Assembly: GCA_022448645.1 (NCBI GenBank)
Contig: JAKVBZ010000020.1
Span: forward strand, 56,128 to 68,606
Direction of reading: 5' to 3'
Source of the DNA: Pirellulaceae bacterium
Lineage (GTDB): Bacteria; Planctomycetota; Planctomycetia; Pirellulales; Pirellulaceae
Length of the DNA: 12,479 nucleotides
The position numbers and the translations under genes were made by a program. Under the pieces are notes generated by a model. That model did not search any database, was not told the origin of the DNA, and saw only the letters and a list, made by a program, of their open reading frames with translations. Positions within the stretch are counted from its first letter, which is position 1; each line of letters opens with the position of its first letter. This document shows positions 1 through 7,812 of this stretch, in pieces.

Positions 1-660
1 CGGAACTCCGGAACTGCCGATCCAGCCTGGCAATCCGAGGCCCGCTCAACACTCATACTCCTTTTCGTACAGACGCAACGTGTAGCATTGGCACTGGAAA
101 CGTGGTATGCCACCAACGACTCAGTAATCCAACCGCAGGATCTGGACCTGTTATTGAGACGCCTCTCACAACAATCAACATTGTTGGAACGCGAACGACA
201 ATCCCTGGCGGAGCTGTGTCTGGAGATAGCAAATCAGTACCTCGAATCGTCAGACACTCTTTCCAATGCGCAAAGCTTACGCGCCGAGCGGATTCGTGCT
301 GAGTCACTGGCCCGTTTGGGACGTCGCGAGGCAGCGCTGGAAATATTGGCCACGTTGGCCCGGCAGCACCCACGCGACGGAGCAACGCAGGAAACGTGGG
401 CCCTGTTGCTCATCGACAGCGAGGCGCAGGTCGATGTGGAACGATCCTTAGATTTGTGGCGCTCGATTGCCCACCACAGTCGTCAGAAGTCTGAACGTTG
501 GTATCGTGCCAAATACTACCTGGCGCTGGCTCACTTCCGATTAGGGAACCGCAACCGAGCCACCGAAGTCTTGCGTTGGGTAGAGGCGATACCACCAGGT
601 TTTGCCGGTTCGTCAATGCGGCAAGACTTTGACCAGCTATTGGAATCGGTGTCGCAGTGA
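1..660 (+). CDS. C-terminal part of a TPR-like repeat protein (5' partial)
   Basis: The frame is open from the first base of the window to a TGA at 658-660, so this is the last 219 codons of a longer gene whose start lies to the left. A TTG at 88 could be called as a start, but nothing marks it and the frame continues upstream. The visible part is helical and rich in Ala, Leu, Arg and Glu. Two stretches look like tetratricopeptide-type helix pairs: one around RAESLARLGRREAALEIL followed by a HP-R-D turn, the other around WYRAKYYLALAHFRLGNR. Such repeats usually form protein-binding scaffolds, and large TPR proteins are common in planctomycetes. The family and partner are not recognisable here. 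It converges on the efflux operon, with a 146-bp gap that shows no clear terminator. That it is a real coding end is fairly sure; the TPR assignment is moderate. Confidence 0.7.
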   Translation, partial: RNSGTADPAWQSEARSTLILLFVQTQRVALALETWYATNDSVIQPQDLDLLLRRLSQQSTLLERERQSLAELCLEIANQYLESSDTLSNAQSLRAERIRAESLARLGRREAALEILATLARQHPRDGATQETWALLLIDSEAQVDVERSLDLWRSIAHHSRQKSERWYRAKYYLALAHFRLGNRNRATEVLRWVEAIPPGFAGSSMRQDFDQLLESVSQ

Positions 661-806
661 GCGCTGTCCACATCGTTCGATGAACCGTCCCCAACCACCC
701 AAAACACTAATGCGGTTTTCGGTAACGCCTCATGACTGGCATGCAATTATGGAATAACTGCAGTTCGGCCAACTCCTGTTCCAAGAACCTCGATCCCGGC
801 ATGAAC

Positions 807-2519
807 TCAGGACGCCGAGCGCCCCAAAGACTGCAGCAGACGGTATTGTGACCGATTGTAGCTGACCACGGTTTGGGTGTAGGCATCCAAAGCTTCGACC
901 CGGGCACGAATCACCTGAACCAGTTCGATCGGAAGCCCTTCTCCTTCGACGATCCGGTCCCGATTCTTGTGATAGCTCTTGCCAGCTACCGCCACGCGAT
1001 CCAAGGCGATATCCATCTGGCGGTGAAAGCTACTAACGTCAGCCGAATTTGAGACGATTTCGGCAGTTACCTGATCCCGAACCCACTCCATCTGCAACCG
1101 TGCCTGCTCCAGTTGAGCTCGGCGTCGTCGATAAGCAGCATGGTTGCCAACGCCTGCATTTTTCAGCTCCCACACTGCCAGTAGATCGAGATCGCTGCGA
1201 CTACCATCATTCTCAAAAGAGGATCCCACACCACCCCCGAAAGTTCCTCCGCTGGCCCCCGCCTGGAGGTGAGGTAACCAAGGCCGCAAGTGCTCCTGGC
1301 GTGTACGAAAGGAGGCGGCGTGGATGAGTGCCTGGAGTTGATCCAGCTCGGGCCGATTGGTTAATGCTTCGGCTGTCAACGCTTCGACAGGTGTTTTCGG
1401 ATCAATCAAATCAAGTGGAACCACTTTGCTTTCCACAGGAACGAGCGTGCTATGCGGATTCAATCGCAACAAGCGATTCAAGTTGGCACTGCGACTCACT
1501 GTCATCCGCTGTGCATCTTCAACACGTTGCATCCAGAATTTTACTTCGGTAGTGGCACGCTCGACTGCAGCCTGTGTCCCTTCGCCTTGATCGGCTAATG
1601 TCTTGGTAAGATCTCGCAGCTCGACCGCTGCATCGTAACCGACTTGTGCGTTTGCGAGCATTCCGTGCACTTCCAGTAGGTCGAAGTACGCAACGGCAAT
1701 ATCACGAAGTACACGGTTTCTAGTGGAATCCTGCTCTGCACATGCGGCCTGTAAGCTCCACGAGGCAGTTCGTTGTTCGAAAATCGCGTCGGACAGCGAC
1801 AAGTTAACAAACAGACGTGCCGGACCTCCAGCACCACCTGCCAAAGGTGCCCCCCCCAAGCCAGCACCACCGCCAAAAAAGAGCGCATTGCGACTGACCT
1901 CGACGATGTTGCCTTGAGTCTCCTGCAAACGGCCATCGTGCTTGGTCCAACCAACTCCAAAACGAAATGAGGGAAGCCAAAGGGCTCGCGCTTCGGTTAA
2001 GTCAGCTTGAGCTTCCACAAGCCTCTGCCTGGCCAATTGGATTTCCAAGTGGCTGCCCCCACCCATCGCAAGTGCATTGGCCAGATCGATCGGCAATGGT
2101 ACGTTTTCATCCACGCGTGCAGGCTCCTCAAACACCTGCTTCGTGGGGGATTCCAACAATTCTTCGGAAACCGCGCCCGACTCGGAATCTAATTCGTCGC
2201 TCCCACCTTGCGGTGTCGCTTCTTCGGCATAGGACACACGTTGGATCACGGGGTCACCAGAGTCGCAAGTCTCTGATGACAAAGGCGGTAGGCGTTTGAG
2301 CAGTCCGACAGAATTGTCGGCTAAATCTGCATTGTATGGGGAATCAAATGATGGGCGCAGTGGCTTCCACAAAGAACGCAATGTGGGTCTATCCGCGAAG
2401 CAGGGCAGCGCCGGTCGTCCAGTTTGCGCAGCCAAGGGCGTTATCATTGGCAGGGCGCCCAACCAAGCGATCATGATCCACCACGCGGTCAGTCGAACAG
2501 ACAGTTTTTGAATGCACAT
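807..2519 (-). CDS. TolC-family outer-membrane efflux channel
   Basis: This is the outer-membrane component of the tripartite efflux system encoded just upstream, forming the exit duct across periplasm and outer membrane. I prefer the ATG at 2517-2519 (570 aa): it starts a signal peptide with a basic n-region (MCIQKLSVRL), a hydrophobic core and an Ala-Gln cleavage region (PLAAQ), and GGA lies about 6 nt upstream. A GTG at 2550-2552 would only add 11 non-signal residues. After the signal comes an acidic linker of roughly 110 residues without family features. Two OMF repeats follow, each of long amphipathic helices and short strands: the first runs from about LANALAMGGGSHLEIQLARQ, the second from about EALTNRPELDQLQALIH. 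A glycine-rich loop (GGGAGLGGAPLAGGAGG) falls within the first repeat. It is the last gene of the operon, 74 nt after the adaptor stop. Family is firm; substrate unknown. Confidence 0.9.
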   Translation of the reverse strand: MCIQKLSVRLTAWWIMIAWLGALPMITPLAAQTGRPALPCFADRPTLRSLWKPLRPSFDSPYNADLADNSVGLLKRLPPLSSETCDSGDPVIQRVSYAEEATPQGGSDELDSESGAVSEELLESPTKQVFEEPARVDENVPLPIDLANALAMGGGSHLEIQLARQRLVEAQADLTEARALWLPSFRFGVGWTKHDGRLQETQGNIVEVSRNALFFGGGAGLGGAPLAGGAGGPARLFVNLSLSDAIFEQRTASWSLQAACAEQDSTRNRVLRDIAVAYFDLLEVHGMLANAQVGYDAAVELRDLTKTLADQGEGTQAAVERATTEVKFWMQRVEDAQRMTVSRSANLNRLLRLNPHSTLVPVESKVVPLDLIDPKTPVEALTAEALTNRPELDQLQALIHAASFRTRQEHLRPWLPHLQAGASGGTFGGGVGSSFENDGSRSDLDLLAVWELKNAGVGNHAAYRRRRAQLEQARLQMEWVRDQVTAEIVSNSADVSSFHRQMDIALDRVAVAGKSYHKNRDRIVEGEGLPIELVQVIRARVEALDAYTQTVVSYNRSQYRLLQSLGRSAS

Positions 2520-2593
2520 AGGGTTTCCATCCTTGGACGTTAAAACGTGCACGATCTTAGAATTGATTCATCCTTCTTGGGGGTACGAAAGGT

Positions 2594-3919
2594 TCACTCC
2601 GGGAGCGGTTCTCCGTGACGTACGCGATCCAATCCGCGGCTGACCACCTGATCCCCCGACTCGAGGACGATATCGTTGGACAATGCGGTTTCATCGATAT
2701 TTTCAGCTTGTAGCCCAACTTGCTCTTTGTCGGAAATCAACACATGGACAGGAATTCGGCGACAGATACGGCCTTCGCCGACCCGCATCACAAAGGAACC
2801 GTCCGTATCGCTACCGATCGCAGAAGTCGGAACACTAGGCACCTGTTGAAAGCTTCTGAGCTGAATGGCGACCTTACCGTAATCGCCAGGCTTTAACAAA
2901 CGCTGTCCGGTCGACGGATCCGCCGGATTGAGTATGTCGATTTCAGAGCGCATCATACGTGAGCCACGATGAAATGCACCAGCATGACGAGAGATGCCCA
3001 AGGGCTTGCCTTCCAACCCACGAAGCTGTCTTAGACGGTCCTGCGGAACACCTCTCATTCTACGTAAATCCACGGAAACACCGTCTTGCAACTGCGAGGC
3101 ATTCTCGATGGGTAACATGACAACTCCCCGCAATCGATCGACCGACTCGATAGTAAATAGAGGGACGGCTCCAGCACCACTGGATGGAGGCCTTACAAAC
3201 GCCCCCGTATCGACATTACGAGAAGTGATAACACCATCAAAGGGAGCTCTAATCTCGACATAACTCATCATGGCAACCGACGTTTTCAATTCTGCCCGCG
3301 CCACATCCACGGCCGCTTCGGCGCTACGCACATGAGCACGGGCCGCTTCGACGTCAGCTTCAATCTGCTGGATCGAAGCCAACACGGAGTCCAATGCGTA
3401 CTGGGCTTCGTCCAAACGATCTTCCTTCCAGGCACCCGAATCGACCAACTTCCGTGCTCGATTCAGCTCGATGTTTCGTAGTTGCTTCAGGTATTGTTGT
3501 TTAGCTCGTTGAGCCTCTGCGCGGACAACCTCGGAACGTTCGCTGGCCAAGTTGGCGATCGCCTGATCCACCAGTTTTTCTTTGCGGTGTAACTCGGCAT
3601 CCATTTCGGGAAGGTCCAGTCGCGCAAGAACCTGTCCACGGTGGACTTGGTCACCAATATTTACGAGGACCTCCGAGAGATACCCCTCCACACGCGACAT
3701 CAAGTCGGTTCGCTCATAGCCATCGATCGTAATCGGAACCTCGACCTCATCGACAAAATCAGCTGGCACCACCGACGTCAGTTGGACTTCCGTGGTGGCT
3801 GCCTGGACGGTTGGCGGATCAGTAGGAAGAGGTGTCTGGGTAGGCAGTGTTTTTTCGCAACTGGGTAGTCCAAAACTGCATAGGATTACCGCGATCGTGC
3901 GACGTTTTTTTGTGTTCAT
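2594..3919 (-). CDS. RND efflux periplasmic adaptor (HlyD/MFP family), probable lipoprotein
   Basis: This 441-residue membrane-fusion protein would link the RND pump to the outer-membrane channel in the periplasm. The N-terminus MNTKKRRTIAVILC is a short basic signal, and LPSC at residues 18-21 is a plausible though imperfect lipobox with Cys21 as the lipidated residue. The usual order of adaptor parts is visible: a first half-lipoyl motif (SRVEGYLSEVLVNIGDQV, then GQVLARLD), a long Ala/Glu/Arg-rich coiled-coil hairpin of about 120 residues, a second half-lipoyl motif (YVEIRAPFDGVITSRNVDTG), a beta-barrel region, and a membrane-proximal domain ending near GLDRVRHGEPLPE. The ATG overlaps the TGA of the pump gene as ATGA (3916-3919), indicating translational coupling and fixing the start. 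Length and architecture are normal for the family. Confidence 0.93.
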   Translation of the reverse strand: MNTKKRRTIAVILCSFGLPSCEKTLPTQTPLPTDPPTVQAATTEVQLTSVVPADFVDEVEVPITIDGYERTDLMSRVEGYLSEVLVNIGDQVHRGQVLARLDLPEMDAELHRKEKLVDQAIANLASERSEVVRAEAQRAKQQYLKQLRNIELNRARKLVDSGAWKEDRLDEAQYALDSVLASIQQIEADVEAARAHVRSAEAAVDVARAELKTSVAMMSYVEIRAPFDGVITSRNVDTGAFVRPPSSGAGAVPLFTIESVDRLRGVVMLPIENASQLQDGVSVDLRRMRGVPQDRLRQLRGLEGKPLGISRHAGAFHRGSRMMRSEIDILNPADPSTGQRLLKPGDYGKVAIQLRSFQQVPSVPTSAIGSDTDGSFVMRVGEGRICRRIPVHVLISDKEQVGLQAENIDETALSNDIVLESGDQVVSRGLDRVRHGEPLPE

Positions 3920-6900
3920 GACTGAACCTCAGCAAATGTTTCTCCTAACCGGTCGTCGTCCAATGACCTTGGTGGTCGTTTCATGACAACATACAGGCAG
4001 GGCACCACCAATAATGATAATACCGTGGCGCCAATGACTCCGCCGATGATCGTCCGCGCGAGTGGCGCGTTAGCGGAACCACCTCCCGCACCAATCGCCA
4101 TCGGCAACAAGGCTAACCAGGTCGTAAACGACGTCATCAGGATCGGACGCAATCGTACCTGTGCCGCTTCCAGAATCGCTTCCTTCACGGTTCGTCCCGC
4201 AGCCAATCGGTGATTGGCAAAGTCCACAAGCACGATCGAATACTCCACCACAATGCCAACCATCATGATGATTCCCATAAAAGCCATGATAGACAAATTG
4301 GTCTGTGTCACGACTAAGGCGATGACAACTCCGATAAAACCTAGCGGTACGGTGAGCAACACGATAAAAGGATCGATAAAACTGCGAAATTGTGCCACCA
4401 TGACCAAATACACAAGGATAGCCGCCAGCATTAAGCCACCCGTGAATTGAGTGAACGACTCCCTCATGGAAAGGACTTCTCCCATCATGCGAAACGTGAT
4501 CCCCTTGTATAAATCCGCATTCCGGAACGGTTCGTTCGCCAGGTCTATCTCTTGAGTCTCGCCCGTTTTGGCATCTATTTTGGGACGTCCCAACCGATAC
4601 AACTCACCTCGTTCATCCGATTCGGCTTGAGCCCCTAACGCTTCCAGCCGTTGTTCTATTTCACTCACCACACCGCCGACATCGTACCCCGACAAAACAT
4701 TCACGTAGACATCCGTGACACGACTGATATTCCTGTGATTGATCACAGCAGGTCCCTTCGTGCGCCGGATTTCGGCCACATTCCCCAACCGACGTGGACC
4801 TCCCGCTCCACTCCCGACAGGTATATTCAACAAGGTGTCAATGCTATCCAGTTCTTCTTCCCAATATTGCACGCCGAAGAAGTAGTGGTTCCCCTTGCGT
4901 TTATCAATCCAAAACGAGGGTTGAAAATTGATTGAGCTGTTGGTGGCTGCCACCAGATTCTTCATCACTTCGTCAGGTGTCAGTCCTTGACGAACAGCCA
5001 AGTCACGGTCCATTTCGACTTCCAGAATCGGGTAATCGATGCGTTGGGCAATCCGCACATCTGCCGAACCAGGAACACCGTTGGCAACCCCTACAATCCG
5101 TTGAGCAACTTCTTGGGCTGTCTCTAAGTTTGTTGCCTGGATCTGAAAGTGGATTGGAGAAGGCTCTCCCATATTCAATGCGGCGGTCAACATACCTCCT
5201 GTGTCGAACGAAAACTCAACGTTTGGAAATTTTTCGTTGAGGACCTTGCGCAGTTGCTGAGTATATTGAAAAATATCAGGGTGCTCAGGTTTGCTCTTCG
5301 TTTGAACCAACATAAACGTATCCATGACTCCGGAATTCGGCGTGTAAGCCGCCGGCCAATCGAGCAGTACGCCAATATTGGAAACGAGCAATTGTAGGTT
5401 CGACTCGGGAATCTCTTCCCGGCCAAGTGCAAAATCCGGATCTGGTTGACCGACGATCTTTATTATCTCCTGTTCAACCTCTCTGATCGTGCGTTCGGTC
5501 ATTTCGATTTTGGTCCCGGTAGGCATTCGCACGAACAATTGAACTTGTCCGGAATCCACCTGCGGAAATAATTCCTGGCCCAGTTTGGTAGACAACACAA
5601 ACAAGGAGGCACCAAAACCTACAAACGCTAAAAAAATGATTAAGTAACGCCAGGGCATCAGACCTTGCAGCGTCGCCCGATAAGCGGTGGTCAACCAACC
5701 AGACTGTGGCTGCTGACCACTGATCGAACCGACACCCAGAAACTTGGCACAATAGGCAGGGACCAATGTGATCGCAATCACGTAGGAGGCAAAGATTGCG
5801 ATGCTGGCGGCAACTGCCAGAGGCATGAATAAGAACTTCGCCAACCCAGACAAAAAGACTACCGGAAAGAACACAATGGCAAATGTGATCGTCGCTACCA
5901 ACATGGGCAATGCCACCTCGGTAGCGCCATCTAGCGCGGCCTGTCGAGGCTTCTTACCCAGGTGCGCATGACGTACTACGTTCTCTAAAACCACGATCGA
6001 TTGGTCTACCAAGATACCGATCGCCAACGCGATCCCACCCAGCGTCATGGCATTAATGGTGTCGCCTGTGAAATACATGCCGAATACGGAGGCCAGAATC
6101 GCCAAGGGGATGGCCAACACAACAATTAATGTGTAGCGCACACTCCGCAGGAACACGAACACCACGGCGCCAGCCAATAAAGCGCCTAAACCTGCTGCGA
6201 TTTGTAAAGTCTGGTTGCCACGTACGACTCCCACCGATTGATCCATGGCAACGCTCAAACTGAGCGTCGCCATCTTGGGGTCTTCAGATCGTTCCACCTT
6301 TAACCGCTCTTCGATATTTCGCAGCTGGCGGTTAATCTGCTTGACAATCTCGATCGTATTGGCACCCGGTTGCCTGTAGATGGGAATATAAGCCTTTCGC
6401 GAACCGTTCACCCGCACGATGTTCGTTTGGATTTGCGACGCATTCTTGACGGTTCCCACATCGCGCATCAATACCGGCACACCGTCCACTTCTTTAATCG
6501 GTACTTCGTTGAGTTCTTCAATGTGGTCGACGTTGGCGTTGGTGAAGATCTGAAACTCTTGGTTGCCCACCTTGATGCTGCCAGCGGGAATCAGAACATT
6601 TTGTTTCAACAAGGCTCGCTGGACGTCCATCAACGATAGTCCGAAAGCTTCCAGGCGTTCTCGGTCAACGTAAGCCAGGATGCGTCGAAGCTTACCGCCA
6701 TACACGGCCGGAGCGATCACACCCTGGATCGATTGCAGCTTGTTGCGTAGCTCGTAGTAGGCGATGTCATACAGTTCCTGTTCATCCATCTGCGGATTGG
6801 TCACCACGACCAGACAGAGGGGGACGTTGGCCGTGGGGTCAAAGGGCATGACCATCGGCGGAATGGTACCCGGCGGCAAATAAAACATATCGCTCATGGC

Positions 6901-7230
6901 ATAGCTGGTGACCTGCGACATGGCCGTATCCATTGAAATGCCTTCGCGGAAGAAGTCCTTGACGATGCAAACCCCTTGCATCGCCTTCGCTTCTTGATGC
7001 TCGATCCCCACCGACTGTCCTGTCCACCTCTGCAAGCGGCTCATGATGTCCTTTTCCATCACCTCAGGCGGCATGCCCGGATAGAAGGTAACGATCTGAA
7101 CAGCGGAGGTTTCGAACTGTGGCAGTAGGTCGGCAGGCAACTCGAACAAATATATACGTACGCCCAACACCAGCGTTGCTAAAGCGGTGACCACAACCAG
7201 GTAGGGATTGGTCAATGCAAGGCGTATCAT
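3916..7230 (-). CDS. RND-superfamily efflux pump permease (AcrB/HAE1-like)
   Basis: This is the inner-membrane, proton-driven pump of the tripartite system, 1104 aa from the ATG at 7228-7230. That start is chosen because MIRLALTNPYLVVV leads straight into TM1, as in AcrB relatives. A GTG at 7318-7320 with GGTGA 6 nt upstream would add 30 hydrophilic residues and cannot be excluded. All twelve expected membrane segments are visible: TM1, a large periplasmic loop, TM2-6 (about residues 340-500), TM7, a second large loop, and TM8-12 near the C-terminus. The porter domain shows the usual YPGMPPEVME segment. In TM4 the motif is VDQSIVVLENV, where AcrB has two adjacent Asp residues: Asp409 is kept and Gln410 replaces the second. 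In TM10, Glu996 (VVEYSIVLVDF) stands where AcrB has its relay Lys. First gene of the operon. Substrate (drug, lipid or metal) cannot be read from the sequence. Confidence 0.94.
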   Translation of the reverse strand: MIRLALTNPYLVVVTALATLVLGVRIYLFELPADLLPQFETSAVQIVTFYPGMPPEVMEKDIMSRLQRWTGQSVGIEHQEAKAMQGVCIVKDFFREGISMDTAMSQVTSYAMSDMFYLPPGTIPPMVMPFDPTANVPLCLVVVTNPQMDEQELYDIAYYELRNKLQSIQGVIAPAVYGGKLRRILAYVDRERLEAFGLSLMDVQRALLKQNVLIPAGSIKVGNQEFQIFTNANVDHIEELNEVPIKEVDGVPVLMRDVGTVKNASQIQTNIVRVNGSRKAYIPIYRQPGANTIEIVKQINRQLRNIEERLKVERSEDPKMATLSLSVAMDQSVGVVRGNQTLQIAAGLGALLAGAVVFVFLRSVRYTLIVVLAIPLAILASVFGMYFTGDTINAMTLGGIALAIGILVDQSIVVLENVVRHAHLGKKPRQAALDGATEVALPMLVATITFAIVFFPVVFLSGLAKFLFMPLAVAASIAIFASYVIAITLVPAYCAKFLGVGSISGQQPQSGWLTTAYRATLQGLMPWRYLIIFLAFVGFGASLFVLSTKLGQELFPQVDSGQVQLFVRMPTGTKIEMTERTIREVEQEIIKIVGQPDPDFALGREEIPESNLQLLVSNIGVLLDWPAAYTPNSGVMDTFMLVQTKSKPEHPDIFQYTQQLRKVLNEKFPNVEFSFDTGGMLTAALNMGEPSPIHFQIQATNLETAQEVAQRIVGVANGVPGSADVRIAQRIDYPILEVEMDRDLAVRQGLTPDEVMKNLVAATNSSINFQPSFWIDKRKGNHYFFGVQYWEEELDSIDTLLNIPVGSGAGGPRRLGNVAEIRRTKGPAVINHRNISRVTDVYVNVLSGYDVGGVVSEIEQRLEALGAQAESDERGELYRLGRPKIDAKTGETQEIDLANEPFRNADLYKGITFRMMGEVLSMRESFTQFTGGLMLAAILVYLVMVAQFRSFIDPFIVLLTVPLGFIGVVIALVVTQTNLSIMAFMGIIMMVGIVVEYSIVLVDFANHRLAAGRTVKEAILEAAQVRLRPILMTSFTTWLALLPMAIGAGGGSANAPLARTIIGGVIGATVLSLLVVPCLYVVMKRPPRSLDDDRLGETFAEVQS

Positions 7231-7320
7231 CCGAGACTCTTTTCGTTGGCAACCGGCGTTCGTGCCGAAACCATCCTTTTCTGTGGTAGTTTTTTTCTGT
7301 GCCTGCCGCTCTCGACTCAC

Positions 7321-7748
7321 GTAGGATCACCGTCCCTGGTTTTCGCCTAGACAAATACCGGCAGTGATAGCAGAGAGAACTTCTCCTTATCGATCATCAT
7401 CGTCTTATCCAATCGCGAAGGTCAGCGAAATCCACAAACCAATCGCAAACCATGCTGTTTTACAGAACCCCACTTTCTTCCCACACCACGCAGTTTATGC
7501 AATTTGACCCAAAGAAGCGAGTGCTGAGTCAAGTAAGAATTATCCATCGGCGACCACCAGGACCAAGCAGATTTGTCTCGCATGAATTTAGTTGAGTGGG
7601 TCATTTAACATATGACCAAGTAGGTGAGACATCATCCGGAAGTGTCACTAGGCATGGGGTTTCCTCGGGAACGGCAGCGATTTTATCCATCATGAAAGGC
7701 CGATCGGCGTCTGAAAGACCTAAACTAAGGACCAACAGGCAGCGCATG
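7321..7748. other. Intergenic region upstream of the efflux operon
   Basis: This 428-bp stretch contains no coding frame I can support. It must hold the promoter of the minus-strand efflux operon, but I see no convincing -35/-10 pair. It contains two small symmetric elements: GAGAA-C-TTCTC at 7375-7385 and GGTCAT-7 nt-ATGACC at 7599-7617, either of which could bind a regulator. No regulator gene is adjacent, and both elements are short enough to be chance. Confidence 0.4.
7599..7617. repeat. Inverted repeat GGTCAT-N7-ATGACC, possible operator
   Basis: Two perfect 6-bp arms are separated by an AT-rich 7-nt spacer (TTAACAT), a geometry typical of binding sites for dimeric regulators. It lies about 370 bp upstream of the preferred pump start, far for a classical operator. 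No function is shown. Confidence 0.25.
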
Positions 7749-7780
7749 AAAAAAGGAGCGGGCCGTTGGGGCCCGCTCCT
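7749..7780 (-). terminator. Intrinsic (Rho-independent) terminator of the PDZ protein gene
   Basis: On the minus strand, an 11-bp perfect GC-rich stem (AGGAGCGGGCC pairing with GGCCCGCTCCT, loop of 5 nt at 7765-7769) is followed immediately by a run of six T. It lies 32 nt past the TAA of the gene ending at 7813, in the right orientation for it. This is a textbook terminator and isolates that gene from the efflux operon downstream. Confidence 0.92.
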
Positions 7781-7812
7781 GCGTTCAACAAAACGTCCAC
7801 AAGGACCAATAC

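Noticed and set aside
7231..7320. 30-residue N-terminal extension of the RND pump from a GTG start
   Set aside because: The added residues are hydrophilic and precede the conserved TM1 start. A GGTGA upstream keeps it possible, so it is mentioned in the gene entry, but the ATG at 7230 is preferred.
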